A DNA stretch of 64,000 nucleotides from assembly GCF_001881495.1 (NCBI RefSeq), contig NZ_LUKY01000030.1, positions 1 to 64,000 of the forward strand, read 5' to 3'. This stretch comes from Candidatus Rickettsiella isopodorum. Its GTDB lineage: Bacteria > Pseudomonadota > Gammaproteobacteria > Diplorickettsiales > Diplorickettsiaceae. Positions within the stretch are counted from its first letter, which is position 1, and each line of letters begins with the position of its first letter. The position numbers and the translations under genes were made by a program. The notes under the pieces are model-generated. The model searched no databases and had not been told where the DNA came from. It saw only the letters and a program-made list of their open reading frames with translations. This document shows, piece after piece, positions 1-9,824 of this stretch.

Positions 1-56
1 TCTGCGCCAATGATACTTTGGGGTTCCCCCATGGGAAAGTAGGGCATCGCCAGGCT
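1..56 (+). rRNA. rrf: 5S ribosomal RNA, 3' end (partial)
   Basis: The first 56 bases match the 3' half of gammaproteobacterial 5S rRNA: the conserved TGCGCC, the GGGGTT/CCCCCATG arm, the GGGAAAGTAGG loop E segment and the closing CGCCAGGCT that pairs with the missing 5' end. The 5' part lies outside the window, so an rRNA operon runs into this window from the left. The 3' end is approximate. Confidence 0.93.
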
Positions 57-67
57 ACTGTACGACT

Positions 68-93
68 AAAAACCCGCTAACTGCGGGTTTTTT
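68..93 (+). terminator. Rho-independent terminator of the rRNA operon
   Basis: AAAAACCCGC, a five-base loop, then GCGGGTTTTTT: a GC-rich stem closed by A/T pairs and followed by a T run, about 12 bases after the 5S end. It ends the rRNA transcript before queA. Confidence 0.93.
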
Positions 94-121
94 CTTTATA
101 AGCGGCGGCTTTTTATTTTTA

Positions 122-1168
122 TTGTGCTTTAGCTTGAAAATTCAATATAAACTGGAAGACTTCTTTTATGAACTTCCTGAAAAACTTATAGCGCGGTATC
201 CATCAACACAGCGTACCGATAGTCGTTTACTTTGTTTAAATAAAAAAACAGGTGCCATTCAACATAAAAAATTCAAAGATAGTTTAAAGCTTATAAATTC
301 AGGTGATTTGTTAATTTTAAATAATACGCAAGTTATTCCCGCCCGCTTATTTGCCAACAAAACGACAGGTGGCAAGGTGGAAATATTGATTGAACGTATT
401 CTAGATAAAAGACGATTTCTAGCGCAATTAAAATCCAGTAAACCATTGAAGTTAGGGACAAAACTAATATTAGAAAATGGTGTGCGCCTAGAAATATCCG
501 CTAGGGCGGAAAATATATTTGAATTAATTTTTTTAGTAGAAGTGCCTTCTATTTTAGAGCTATTAAATAAAATAGGCCATATTCCATTACCTCCTTATAT
601 GCAAAGAGCGGATGAATTATTTGATTGGGAGCGCTATCAAACTGTATTTGCATCCACACCGGGTGCAATTGCCGCACCGACAGCAGGTCTACATTTTGAC
701 GAAGACTTGTTAGCACAACTAAATGCTAAGGGAGTTAACATTGTTTATATTACGTTACATGTCGGTTCAGGAACTTTTCAGCCTATTCGTAGTATTCGCT
801 TTGAAGACCATCAGATGCATAATGAGCCTGTGACAGTGTCAGAAGCAGTGTGTGAAAAAATAACTCTTACTAAGCAAAATAATAAGCGCGTTATAGCGGT
901 GGGAACAACGGTAGTGAGGAGTATAGAAACTGCGGCTTTAAATGGTCAAATAAAATCATTTCTCGGAGATACACGTCTTTTTATTTATCCAGGCTTTCAA
1001 TTTCGTTGTATTGATGCCTTAATCACTAATTTTCATTTACCGCAATCGACTTTATTGATGTTAGTGTGTGCTTTTGCAGGTTATGAATCTGTTATGCCGG
1101 CCTACCAAGAGGCGATTAAACAGAATTATCGATTTTTTAGCTATGGTGACGCCATGTGGATTAGTTAG
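122..1168 (+). CDS. queA: S-adenosylmethionine:tRNA ribosyltransferase-isomerase QueA
   Basis: Transfers and isomerises the ribosyl part of SAM onto 7-aminomethyl-7-deazaguanine at tRNA position 34, giving epoxyqueuosine; cytoplasmic. At 348 aa it is near the family's usual length of about 350. The N-terminal FYELPEKLIARYP, the central PGAIAAPTAGLHFD and the C-terminal FLGDTRLFIYPGF and NFHLPQSTLLML blocks are QueA signatures. No ATG precedes the conserved N-terminus. The start is TTG at 122 or the in-frame TTG at 134, and neither has a clear ribosome binding site, so the start is uncertain. Its usual neighbour tgt is not adjacent here but lies about 5 kb downstream after trmJ; yajC follows directly. 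Confidence 0.95.
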   Translation: MCFSLKIQYKLEDFFYELPEKLIARYPSTQRTDSRLLCLNKKTGAIQHKKFKDSLKLINSGDLLILNNTQVIPARLFANKTTGGKVEILIERILDKRRFLAQLKSSKPLKLGTKLILENGVRLEISARAENIFELIFLVEVPSILELLNKIGHIPLPPYMQRADELFDWERYQTVFASTPGAIAAPTAGLHFDEDLLAQLNAKGVNIVYITLHVGSGTFQPIRSIRFEDHQMHNEPVTVSEAVCEKITLTKQNNKRVIAVGTTVVRSIETAALNGQIKSFLGDTRLFIYPGFQFRCIDALITNFHLPQSTLLMLVCAFAGYESVMPAYQEAIKQNYRFFSYGDAMWIS

Positions 1169-1271
1169 TTTTTAGTTTTCTTAAATGGGTTTAACATACA
1201 AAATTTGCGAATGGACAACGAACCAGGTAAATTGCTTGGCTTAATATCATTGATATCCTCAGGAGAAAAGT

Positions 1272-1607
1272 ATGAGTTTTTTAATCACTAATGTGTTGGC
1301 TCAATCAGCCGCAACTTCTGTCACCCCTTCATCGAGTGGATATTCTCAAATTTTAATTTTATTAGGTTTTGTCGTCATCTTTTACTTGTTATTATGGCGG
1401 CCACAAGCGAAACGCGCGAAAGAACATCGCCAATTAATGGCTAACTTAGCGATAGGTGATGAAGTGACGACTACCGGTGGAATAGTCGGTAAGATTACCC
1501 GCCTCAATAATGATTTAATTAGTTTAAAAATCGCAGAAAATGTTGAAATTAATTTACAAAAAGCAGCTGTTTCTAGCGTATTACCTAAAGGGACTATAAA
1601 GTTTTAA
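1272..1607 (+). CDS. yajC: Sec translocase accessory protein YajC
   Basis: Small inner-membrane protein (111 aa) that associates with SecDF and helps the SecYEG channel. One hydrophobic helix at about residues 24-42 (ILILLGFVVIFYLLLW) is followed by the family's RPQAKRAKEH motif and a small cytoplasmic domain with GDEVTTTGGIVGKI. CAGGAGAAAAG sits just before the ATG. secD follows after 7 bases, so yajC-secD-secF form one operon, the usual arrangement. Confidence 0.96.
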   Translation: MSFLITNVLAQSAATSVTPSSSGYSQILILLGFVVIFYLLLWRPQAKRAKEHRQLMANLAIGDEVTTTGGIVGKITRLNNDLISLKIAENVEINLQKAAVSSVLPKGTIKF

Positions 1608-1614
1608 ACCACTT

Positions 1615-3477
1615 ATGCTCAATAAATATCCTCTCTGGAAAAATAGTTTATTACTGGTGTTGTTGATATTGGGTTTTATTTATGCAGCACCTAATCTTTT
1701 TCCAGAGCAGCCCGCTGTACAAATTTCTCCTTCTACAGCGATCATGCATGTAAATCTGAAAGCTTTACAAGCTAAAGTCAATGCATTGATAAAAGCAGCG
1801 CAGATTGCCCCTGTTAGTGAAGCGCTTAATCAGCAAACGCTTTTATTGCGATTTAATAACACCGATACCCAGCTTAAAGCCAAAGATATTTTATCCACTG
1901 CATTGGGTGATGATTATACCGTCGCGGTTAATTTGTTGTCATCGACACCGCGATGGATGCAGGCTATTGGGGCATCCCCAATGAAGCTGGGACTTGACCT
2001 ACGCGGGGGGGTACATTTTGCTTTAGAAGTTGATATTAATAATCTTATTGCGCAACGCATGCAAGGATTAGCAAAAAATATTAGCGAAAACCTTCAACAA
2101 GCGCGTATTCGCTATATGGAATTAACACCGAAAGAAAAACAATTATCTATTTTGTTCAGAAATAAAAGCAATTTATTACAAGCAAAAAATTTATTGGAAC
2201 AACAGTTTCCAGCATTTGAATTTACTGAAGCAACGGATAATCCTAAACAACTTAGGATTGTTTGGTCGAATCAAGGACTCAATAATTTACGGCAACTGGC
2301 TATAGACCAAACCATTAATACGCTACGAAATCGAATTAATGAGTTGGGAGTTGCTGAGCCGATTGTTCAACAACAAGGGAATAATCGAATTTTAGTTGAT
2401 TTACCTGGTGTTCAGGATATTGCGCGAGCACAACAAATTTTAGGTGGGACAGCGACAATTGAGTTTCGTTTACTGGATACCGTTCATAATCCACATCTTG
2501 CTGAAATCAATAATACAATACCTGCAGGCTCACAACTTTATCAATATGAAAGCCAGCCGATATTGTTGAGTAAACAGGTTATTTTGACAGGTAATTCGAT
2601 TACTGATGCTTCAACGAGCTTTGATGAGTCGGGACGATCCGCGGTAAGTATTAGTTTGGGAGGAGGAGGAGAAAGCTATTTTCATCAAGTGACGGGTGAA
2701 AATGTGGGTAAGCCGCTGGCTATTGTGTATGTAGAAACTAAAAGCAGTGTAAAAGTCGTGAAGGGAAAAATTACTCATATTCCGCGTAAAGTAGAACGAA
2801 TTATCAGTATCGCTAGAATTCAGACCGCACTCCCACCTAATTTTCAAGTAACCGGTTTAACCAATCCACAAGAAGCCTTAAACTTATCCTTATTATTACG
2901 CGCAGGTGCTTTGCCAGCACCCATTTATGTGGTTGAACAACGTACGATAGGTCCACAATTAGGCGCAGAAAACATCCATAAAGGGATTATTTCTATTGTG
3001 GTAGGCTTTATTTTGGCTGTTGTGTTTATGGCTGTTTATTATGGAGTGTTTGGTGTCATTGCGGATATAGCCTTAGCACTTAATTTAGTATTATTGGTTG
3101 CCTTATTATCTTTATTGGGTATGACGTTAACCCTACCAGGTATGGCAGGAATCGTTCTAACCGTTGGGATGGCGGTTGACGCGAATGTCTTAATATTTGA
3201 GCGTATTCGTGAAGAATTACGCAATGGCGTGTCACCTCAATCGAGTATTCATGCGGGTTATGATCGGGCATTAATTACTATTATTGATGCCAACGTGACC
3301 ACCTTAATTGTCGCATTAATATTATTTGGCGTAGGTACAGGTTCGATCAAAGGATTTGCGGTGACTTTAACCCTAGGGTTACTCACCTCAATGTTAACCG
3401 GGATCATGATAACAAGAGCCTTGATCAATGTCTGTTATGGGGGGCGTCCTCTAAAACGTTTGCCGATTGGTATTTAG
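1615..3477 (+). CDS. secD: Protein translocase subunit SecD
   Basis: RND-type membrane protein that uses the proton gradient to pull exported proteins out of the Sec channel. At 620 aa it matches gammaproteobacterial SecD. There is an N-terminal membrane helix (residues about 8-28), the LGLDLRGGVHF motif (about 128) and the large periplasmic P1 region. Five more helices lie in the last 170 residues, including the VGMAVDANVLIFERIREELR motif. The ribosome binding site is weak, which suggests translation coupled to yajC 7 bases upstream. secF starts 18 bases after the stop. Confidence 0.97.
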   Translation: MLNKYPLWKNSLLLVLLILGFIYAAPNLFPEQPAVQISPSTAIMHVNLKALQAKVNALIKAAQIAPVSEALNQQTLLLRFNNTDTQLKAKDILSTALGDDYTVAVNLLSSTPRWMQAIGASPMKLGLDLRGGVHFALEVDINNLIAQRMQGLAKNISENLQQARIRYMELTPKEKQLSILFRNKSNLLQAKNLLEQQFPAFEFTEATDNPKQLRIVWSNQGLNNLRQLAIDQTINTLRNRINELGVAEPIVQQQGNNRILVDLPGVQDIARAQQILGGTATIEFRLLDTVHNPHLAEINNTIPAGSQLYQYESQPILLSKQVILTGNSITDASTSFDESGRSAVSISLGGGGESYFHQVTGENVGKPLAIVYVETKSSVKVVKGKITHIPRKVERIISIARIQTALPPNFQVTGLTNPQEALNLSLLLRAGALPAPIYVVEQRTIGPQLGAENIHKGIISIVVGFILAVVFMAVYYGVFGVIADIALALNLVLLVALLSLLGMTLTLPGMAGIVLTVGMAVDANVLIFERIREELRNGVSPQSSIHAGYDRALITIIDANVTTLIVALILFGVGTGSIKGFAVTLTLGLLTSMLTGIMITRALINVCYGGRPLKRLPIGI

Positions 3478-3495
3478 TTTTAAAGAGTAAAAACT

Positions 3496-4410
3496 GTGGA
3501 ATTTTTTAAAAAACAAACCCATATAAATTTTTTAGGCTTGCGTCGCTGGGCGGTGGCTTTGTCTTTACTATTAATTGTTATTTCTGCGGGATCCTTAATC
3601 ACTAAAGGGTTACGTTGGGGATTAGATTTTACCGGTGGTAGTCAATTACAAGTTTCTTTTAATCACACTGCAGATATCCCTTTATTAAGGAAACAATTAG
3701 TAGGCGCTGGATTTAAAGATATCTTAGTGCAAAGCTACGGAACTTCACGTGATGTACTGATAAGCTTGGCCCCCCATCAACACACTACGCAACATGATTT
3801 AAGTGCGCAAATTATAAAAGCGTTACCAGGTGCACAATTAAAACAAATTGAATATATCGGTCCTCAAGTAGGGCGAGAGTTAGCAACTCAAGGCGCACTG
3901 GCTGTTTTTATTGCACTATTAGGAATCATGATTTATATCGCGCTACGTTTTGAATATCGTTTTGCAGTAGGAGCAGCGATTGCTTTGATTCATGATCCTA
4001 TCGTTATTTTAGGTATCTTTTCTTTATTTGGTATTGAATTCAATTTAACGGCTTTAGCCGCTATTTTAGCGGTTATTGGTTACTCACTTAATGATACGAT
4101 CGTTATCTTTGATCGAATTCGTGAAAACTTTCGTAAGCTACGCAAAGGGTCGGCAGTCGAAGTGGTCAATCTCTCCATTAATCAAACTTTGTCGCGTACT
4201 ATCATGACATCCGCGACGACATTGCTCGTGGTACTTTCGCTCTGTGTTTTTGGCGGAACAATGATTCATAGTTTTGCATTAGCGCTGGTAATAGGAATTG
4301 TGGTAGGAACTTATTCATCAATTTATGTGGCAGGAACTATCGCAGTTGCATTAGGTCTCGATCGACGGAATTTTTTACCTCCAGTAAAAAGTGTCGATGA
4401 GAGACCTTAA
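3496..4410 (+). CDS. secF: Protein translocase subunit SecF
   Basis: Partner of SecD in the SecDF-YajC complex; 304 aa. It has an N-terminal helix, GLRWGLDFTGGSQL (about residue 38), the QVGRELATQGALAV stretch entering helix 2, and VIGYSLNDTIVIFDRIREN, the SecF counterpart of the SecD motif. Translation starts with GTG after AAAGAG. It is the last gene of the operon and converges on suhB. Confidence 0.97.
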   Translation: MEFFKKQTHINFLGLRRWAVALSLLLIVISAGSLITKGLRWGLDFTGGSQLQVSFNHTADIPLLRKQLVGAGFKDILVQSYGTSRDVLISLAPHQHTTQHDLSAQIIKALPGAQLKQIEYIGPQVGRELATQGALAVFIALLGIMIYIALRFEYRFAVGAAIALIHDPIVILGIFSLFGIEFNLTALAAILAVIGYSLNDTIVIFDRIRENFRKLRKGSAVEVVNLSINQTLSRTIMTSATTLLVVLSLCVFGGTMIHSFALALVIGIVVGTYSSIYVAGTIAVALGLDRRNFLPPVKSVDERP

Positions 4411-4438
4411 CACCATAAGTTCAGTTCAATGAGTAGGA

Positions 4439-5248
4439 TTAAAGTTTTCGGCTAATGGCTTGTAGTAATAAAGGACAGAGTTTAGGATTGGCTACCATAA
4501 TATGACCCGTGGTGAAATAATTTTCACCCCCTTTTATATCACACGCTATTCCACCGGCTTCTTGAACCAGTAAAATACCTGCTGCCATATCCCACGGAGC
4601 GAGTTCAAGTTCCAAAGCAGCATCTAAGCGTCCTGCAGCAACATAGGCTAAGTCCAGTGCAGCCGATCCCGTTCTACGTATGCCACTCGCTTGTGACATC
4701 ATGGCGCGCAAAGCTTCTTTATTAATAGAAGCAGTCAGTGTATTGAAACCGCGGCTAGGAATTGAAATTCCTATTAAGGATTCTGGAATACTTGAACGTG
4801 TGCTGACACGTAAACGACGCGTAAAGCGTTGTGTATTATTTAAATAAGCACCTTCCCCTCGTGTGGCAATAAAGGTTTCTTGACGTAAGGGGTCATAGAT
4901 AAGGGCATGTTCAATGCGGTCTTTTTCGTTGTTTTTAATAGCAATTGAGATCGCAAAATGTGGAAAATCATGGACATAGTTACAGGTTCCGTCGAGCGGA
5001 TCAATAATCCAAGTGTATTTATCACCGTTAATTGGCTCGCTTTCTTCAGCAAATATCCCATGATTTGGATAGGCTTCTTGGATAGTCGAGATAATAATTT
5101 TTTCCGCTTTTAAATCGATCTCAGTGACAACACCGCGGTTGTCTTGTTTTTGTTGCATACGAAGTCTGTCTAAACGGTGTAAACCGTCTAAAATAGTTTT
5201 ACCTGCCAGACGAGCAGCGCGATCGGCGATATTTAAGAAAGGGTGCAT
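4439..5248 (-). CDS. suhB: Inositol-1-monophosphatase family protein SuhB
   Basis: Mg2+-dependent phosphatase of the inositol monophosphatase family; in E. coli SuhB also acts in rRNA antitermination. The 269-aa protein carries the metal-binding EES (about residue 68), WIIDPLDGTCNYVHDFPHFA (about 85-104) and the C-terminal PWDMAAGILLVQEAGG motif. It is transcribed alone, convergent with secF and divergent from trmJ. The 250-base gap to trmJ must hold both promoters, but no clear pair of -35 and -10 boxes was seen. Confidence 0.94.
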   Translation of the reverse strand: MHPFLNIADRAARLAGKTILDGLHRLDRLRMQQKQDNRGVVTEIDLKAEKIIISTIQEAYPNHGIFAEESEPINGDKYTWIIDPLDGTCNYVHDFPHFAISIAIKNNEKDRIEHALIYDPLRQETFIATRGEGAYLNNTQRFTRRLRVSTRSSIPESLIGISIPSRGFNTLTASINKEALRAMMSQASGIRRTGSAALDLAYVAAGRLDAALELELAPWDMAAGILLVQEAGGIACDIKGGENYFTTGHIMVANPKLCPLLLQAISRKL

Positions 5249-5499
5249 GGATATTGATGATAAAGTGAAAACTAATATTATATTTTTAAAAGTTCCAGAA
5301 TGATACCATAGCTTATGCCTCTAAAATATCTTTAGAAGCTCACTTCATGCGTTTACTACAAATTCTCCTGAAAGTACTTGAGGTCTGATTTGACGCCATC
5401 AACCCTTTGTGTGAAGCTAGAATGTTAAATAACAAATAATTTTAAGCTTTTCGACCGAATAGATAAGGGGTTAGTCGGAAGGTTTATAGGTAAAAACTC

Positions 5500-6222
5500 A
5501 TGTCTCTTTCACAGATTCGGATCGTACTCGTCAATACAACCGATCCCGGCAATATTGGAGCGACAGCCCGTGCGATGAAAACCATGGGCTTGAAACAGCT
5601 TTATCTTGTTGAACCAAAGTCTTTTCCACATGTGAATGCATCAGTGCGTGCGAGTCATGCGATTGACGTGTTGGCGGAAGCGACAGTTGTCGATCATTTA
5701 GGTAGAGCCATTCAGGATTGTCATTTAGTTTTTGGGACCAGTACGCGTATCCGCGAACTCAATTGGGTTTCTTTAACAGCCCGAGCTGCCGCTGAAAAAA
5801 TAGTGATTAAACCACAACAAAAAGTAGCGGTAGTGTTTGGGCAAGAACGATGTGGTCTTACCAACAAAGAATTACAATTATGTCATTTTCAAATTAATAT
5901 TCCTGCAAACCCAGATTATAGCTCCTTAAACTTAGCGGCCGCAGTACAAATTGTCTGTTATGAGTTGCGTATGGCTTTTTTACATGAAATTAAGCTTGAG
6001 GAAAAAGCGATTCCTCTGGCAGATGTCAAACAGCAAGAATATTTTTACCAACATTTACATGATCTACTCAATAAAATTGAATTTTTAAAACCGATTCGTA
6101 GCCAACAAATTATGGATAGATTACGTCGCTTATTTAGCCGATCGGAATTAGATGTCAATGAAGTGAAAATTTTACGAGGAATACTGAGCACGATTGAAAA
6201 AAAATTAGCTTCTCAGCCATAA
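5500..6222 (+). CDS. trmJ: tRNA (cytidine/uridine-32-2'-O)-methyltransferase TrmJ
   Basis: SPOUT-class enzyme that methylates the 2'-OH of tRNA position 32. At 240 aa it is full length. It has the N-terminal VLVNTTDPGNIGATARAMK (residues about 8-27), VFGQERCGLTNKEL (about 115) and the knot motif IPANPDYSSLNLAAAVQIV (about 131-149). A helical C-terminal extension is typical of TrmJ. AGGTAA lies before the ATG. It is 14 bases upstream of tgt, so the two tRNA-modification genes are probably co-transcribed. Confidence 0.95.
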   Translation: MSLSQIRIVLVNTTDPGNIGATARAMKTMGLKQLYLVEPKSFPHVNASVRASHAIDVLAEATVVDHLGRAIQDCHLVFGTSTRIRELNWVSLTARAAAEKIVIKPQQKVAVVFGQERCGLTNKELQLCHFQINIPANPDYSSLNLAAAVQIVCYELRMAFLHEIKLEEKAIPLADVKQQEYFYQHLHDLLNKIEFLKPIRSQQIMDRLRRLFSRSELDVNEVKILRGILSTIEKKLASQP

Positions 6223-6236
6223 GACGTGTCTATTTT

Positions 6237-7388
6237 ATGAATAATCAATTTAATTGCGAACTGCTCAAATCCAGCAAAAACTCACAGGCTAGAGTCACTA
6301 AAATAACGACAGCGCATGGCAGTGTGCTAACGCCTGCTTTTATGCCAGTGGGAACACGTGCTTTTGTTAACCATATGATGCCCCAGGATCTGAGAGATGC
6401 GGGATCGCAAATTATCTTAGGTGGCAATACCTATCATATGTTACTTAATCCTGGTATGGAAGTTATCTTAGCGAGCGGAGGAATGCATCGTTTAATGGCT
6501 TGGGATAAGCCTATGTTAACGGATAGTGGTGGTTTTCAAGTATTTAGCTTGTCGAAAAATTCCAAAATTTGTCATATTGATGCGAAGGGGGCACATTTTA
6601 AACATCCCACTACAGGAAAAGTGATTCATTTGACACCCAAAAGCTCTATTGAGGCACAAAGAATTATTGGCGCGGATATCATCATGGCTTTTGATGAATG
6701 TACACCTGAAAACGGCGGTAGAGACGCCGCGTTAGCAGCGATGGATCGCACACATCGTTGGTTATTAACTTCAAAAGAAACTTACTTGGTTTCAGATTCA
6801 GTTTATGGTCATCAACAAGCTTTATTTGGCATTATTCAAGGGGGTAGTTTTAGGGATCTTCGTGAATTAAGCACACAATTTATTTTAGCAGCAGAGCTGG
6901 ATGGTATTGCAATCGGTGGAGAAGTCATTGGTTTTGATATGCAGAAAACAGTTGAAGTGATCGATTGGATTCGGCCCTTATTACCCGATAATAAGGTTCG
7001 TTATACGATGGGAGTAGGACTTAATCCACAAGATTTGATTGATGTAGCCGCCAAAGGAATTGATTTATTCGATTGTGTTGCACCAACACGCAATGCACGA
7101 CATGGCGCACTTTATCACGGGAATGTTATCAAAAAAGATAACGGCTTAGAATTTGTCAGTGAAGAAAACCAATCCAGAATATTGATTAAAAAATCTATTT
7201 ACGCAAAAGATGAAACCCCTATTTTAGCAGGGTGCTTATGCTATACTTGTCGGCATTTTACACGTGCCTATTTACATTTTTTATTTAAACAAGGATCGTC
7301 TCTTTATAACCAGCTGGCATGCATACATAACCTATACATCATGCACCATGTTTGCGAACAAATTCGACGCTTAATCTTTGATGAATAA
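6237..7388 (+). CDS. tgt: Queuine/preQ1 tRNA-guanine transglycosylase Tgt
   Basis: Exchanges guanine 34 of GUN-anticodon tRNAs for preQ1, upstream of QueA. At 383 aa it has the nucleophile region MLTDSGGFQVFSL (about residue 95), DIIMAFDECTP, the product-binding DGIAIGGEVIG and LFDCVAPTRNARHG. The C-terminal zinc site CLCYTC is followed by His in LACIHN. In enterobacteria tgt sits between queA and yajC; here it follows trmJ. Confidence 0.96.
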   Translation: MNNQFNCELLKSSKNSQARVTKITTAHGSVLTPAFMPVGTRAFVNHMMPQDLRDAGSQIILGGNTYHMLLNPGMEVILASGGMHRLMAWDKPMLTDSGGFQVFSLSKNSKICHIDAKGAHFKHPTTGKVIHLTPKSSIEAQRIIGADIIMAFDECTPENGGRDAALAAMDRTHRWLLTSKETYLVSDSVYGHQQALFGIIQGGSFRDLRELSTQFILAAELDGIAIGGEVIGFDMQKTVEVIDWIRPLLPDNKVRYTMGVGLNPQDLIDVAAKGIDLFDCVAPTRNARHGALYHGNVIKKDNGLEFVSEENQSRILIKKSIYAKDETPILAGCLCYTCRHFTRAYLHFLFKQGSSLYNQLACIHNLYIMHHVCEQIRRLIFDE

Positions 7389-7520
7389 GTGACAATAGAC
7401 TCACAGCAATTGGATTTTGACAAGTGCCGCGAAGGGAATTGCAAGCTGATCGGCAACACAGATAAAAATTCAATTGCGCAGAGTATCGTTTTATTTTAAT
7501 GGAATGCCAGTGATACTTTT

Positions 7521-7688
7521 TTATTGTTGTCGACGAAATAACATCGTTACGAATGCAATGATCGCTAATATGATGAATATAAAAAAGATAATTTTTGCAA
7601 CGCCAGCCGCTACGGCAAAAACACCGGTAAATCCAATAATGGCAGCAATGATAGCAATAGCTAGAAAGATAAATGCCCACGCTAACAT
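7521..7688 (-). CDS. DUF1328/YtjA-family small membrane protein
   Basis: A 55-aa protein in the gap between tgt and acs. It begins MLAWAFIFLAIAIIAAIIG, continues with FTGVFAVAAGVAKIIFFIF and ends in RRQQ. The two hydrophobic segments around a GVAKI turn match the DUF1328 (YtjA) family of short inner-membrane proteins of unknown function. AGAGGAG lies 7 bases before the ATG. It is antisense to a meaningless reading frame on the plus strand. The function is unknown; in other bacteria the family is often linked to stress conditions. Confidence 0.88.
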   Translation of the reverse strand: MLAWAFIFLAIAIIAAIIGFTGVFAVAAGVAKIIFFIFIILAIIAFVTMLFRRQQ

Positions 7689-7820
7689 AATACTTCTCCT
7701 CTACTTAAATTGGTTTAAGCCTTAAGGTTAGTTGATGAATCCAGTAGTCGCAAGTGACGATAGGTATTCTTAGAAAAGTGCCGTCATATTTTGGTCGTTT
7801 TGACAACAGGAGTATAAAAT

Positions 7821-9824
7821 ATGTCTATAAATGAATCGCAAACACGCGATACTCTCTTAAATGAAATCAAAATTTATCCCCCATCGAAAAACTTTTCCGA
7901 TCATGCGCGGATTAACTCTATGGACCAATATGAAGAGATTTATCGCCACTCTATGGAACAGCCTGACCAATTTTGGGCACATATTGCGGGTGAATTACAC
8001 TGGATGCAGACTTGGAAAAGTGTATTAACTTGGAAGGAACCATATGCAAAATGGTTTTTAGAAGGTAAAACCAACGTGTCATATAATTGTCTCGATCGCC
8101 ATCTGCCGCATTATGCAGAAAAAACCGCATTGATTTGGCAGGGAGAGCCAGATGAGAAACGTCAATTGAGCTATAGGGAATTACTTCAGGCGGTTTGCCA
8201 ATTTTCTAATGGATTAAAAAAATTAGGTATAAAAAAAGGTGATTGCATTACACTGTATATGCCTTTAATCCCGGAACTTATTATTGCGGTCTTAGCTTGT
8301 GCGCGTTTAGGAAGCATTCATAATGTTGTATTTGGCGGTTATTCGGTACAAGCGCTAGAAAGCCGCATTCAAGATTCAAACTCTAAATTGGTTATTACTG
8401 CGGATGCTGCTTACCGACGCGGTAAGATTATCCCACTTAAACAAGTGATGGATGAAGCGTTATTAAGTTGCCCGTTAGTAGAAAAAGTCATTGTTTATCA
8501 AAGAACTCAGACTGAAATTCCGTTAAAAGCTCATCGCGATATTGGGTGGCATGATGTGATAGCAGAGGTTAGCGATTTTTGTCCTGCTGAGCCTATGGAT
8601 AGTGAGGATACACTTTTTATTCTTTATACATCCGGTTCTACCGGAGAACCGAAGGGGATTTTTCATTCCACTGGCGGGTATATGGTAGGGGCTTATTATA
8701 CTTCCAAAATAGTCTTCGATTTAAAACCAGAAGATGTTTATTGGTGTACTGCCGATGTGGGTTGGATCACAGGTCATACTTATGTTGTTTATGGCCCTTT
8801 GTTAAATGCAGCAACCGTATTTATCTATGAAGGAGCTCCTGATTGGCCTAAACCCGATCGTTTTTGGCAACTCATTGAAGAATACAAAGTCAATATCTTT
8901 TATACTGCACCCACGGCCATTCGTTCTTTTATGAAATGGGGTAATGAATGGGTTGATAAAAAAGATTTATCGAGTTTAAGACTGCTAGGTAGTGTGGGCG
9001 AGCCTTTAAATCCAGAGGCGTGGCTATGGTATTTTGAAAAAATTGGTAATAAGCAATGTCCTATTGTTGATACATGGTGGCAAACAGAAACAGGCGCCAT
9101 TATGATCGCATCCATTCCTGGAGCGATACCAACTAAACCCGGTTCAGTGGCTAAACCTTTACCTGGCGTAGAAGTTGATATTGTGGACACGGCGACGGGA
9201 CTCAGTGTTGAGCAGGGAAAAGGAGGGGCTTTGATTATTCGCCGTCCTTGGCCAAGTATGCTGCGCGGTATTTGGAATGATCCCAAAAGATATGAATCAC
9301 AATATTGGGGTAAAGTTCCCCATGCTTACTTCTCAGGTGATGGGGCACGTTTTGACACAGAAAATTATATTTGGATTATAGGGCGTACGGATGATGTGAT
9401 CAAAGTTTCTGGACATCGTTTAGGATCTGCAGAAATAGAAGCGGCTTTAGATAGCTATCCTGCAGTTGCAGAATCTGCCGTGGTGCCTATTCCAGATAAA
9501 ATCACCGGTCAATCGATAGTGGCTTTTGTTGTGCTAAATAATGATGTAAAAAAGCCAAAAGCTACATTAAAGGCCGAACTTATTAACCAAGTTAGAGTGA
9601 CTATAGGTGCTATTGCGTTACCTAAGCGTTTAATTTTTACTGTGGCATTACCAAAAACCCGTTCGGGGAAAATTATGCGCCGCTTATTACAGGACATTGC
9701 GGTGAACCGTGAAATTGAGCAAGACACATCGACATTAGAAGATTTTTCAGTACTTAAACAGATTCAAGAACAACAAATGCAAGAACAACAAAACGGAGAG
9801 TCGAATAATCACTATGCAGAATAA
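7821..9824 (+). CDS. acs: Acetyl-coenzyme A synthetase
   Basis: Activates acetate to acetyl-CoA through acetyl-AMP. At 667 aa it matches the family length of about 650. The adenylation motif is YTSGSTGEPKG (about residue 271); DTWWQTETG (about 420) and YFSGDGA...IIGRTDDVIKVSGHRLG (about 505-535) are also present. The C-terminal PKTRSGKIMRR (about 612) contains the lysine that is acetylated to control activity. ACAGGAGT precedes the ATG. Its last 11 bases overlap the next gene, an unusual partnership for acs. Confidence 0.96.
   Translation: MSINESQTRDTLLNEIKIYPPSKNFSDHARINSMDQYEEIYRHSMEQPDQFWAHIAGELHWMQTWKSVLTWKEPYAKWFLEGKTNVSYNCLDRHLPHYAEKTALIWQGEPDEKRQLSYRELLQAVCQFSNGLKKLGIKKGDCITLYMPLIPELIIAVLACARLGSIHNVVFGGYSVQALESRIQDSNSKLVITADAAYRRGKIIPLKQVMDEALLSCPLVEKVIVYQRTQTEIPLKAHRDIGWHDVIAEVSDFCPAEPMDSEDTLFILYTSGSTGEPKGIFHSTGGYMVGAYYTSKIVFDLKPEDVYWCTADVGWITGHTYVVYGPLLNAATVFIYEGAPDWPKPDRFWQLIEEYKVNIFYTAPTAIRSFMKWGNEWVDKKDLSSLRLLGSVGEPLNPEAWLWYFEKIGNKQCPIVDTWWQTETGAIMIASIPGAIPTKPGSVAKPLPGVEVDIVDTATGLSVEQGKGGALIIRRPWPSMLRGIWNDPKRYESQYWGKVPHAYFSGDGARFDTENYIWIIGRTDDVIKVSGHRLGSAEIEAALDSYPAVAESAVVPIPDKITGQSIVAFVVLNNDVKKPKATLKAELINQVRVTIGAIALPKRLIFTVALPKTRSGKIMRRLLQDIAVNREIEQDTSTLEDFSVLKQIQEQQMQEQQNGESNNHYAE

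Noticed and set aside
7339-7725. Longer frames on both strands between tgt and acs (113 and 83 codons)
   Set aside because: Composition is unlike protein and they lack ribosome binding sites; the 55-aa DUF1328 gene in the same place explains the coding signal.
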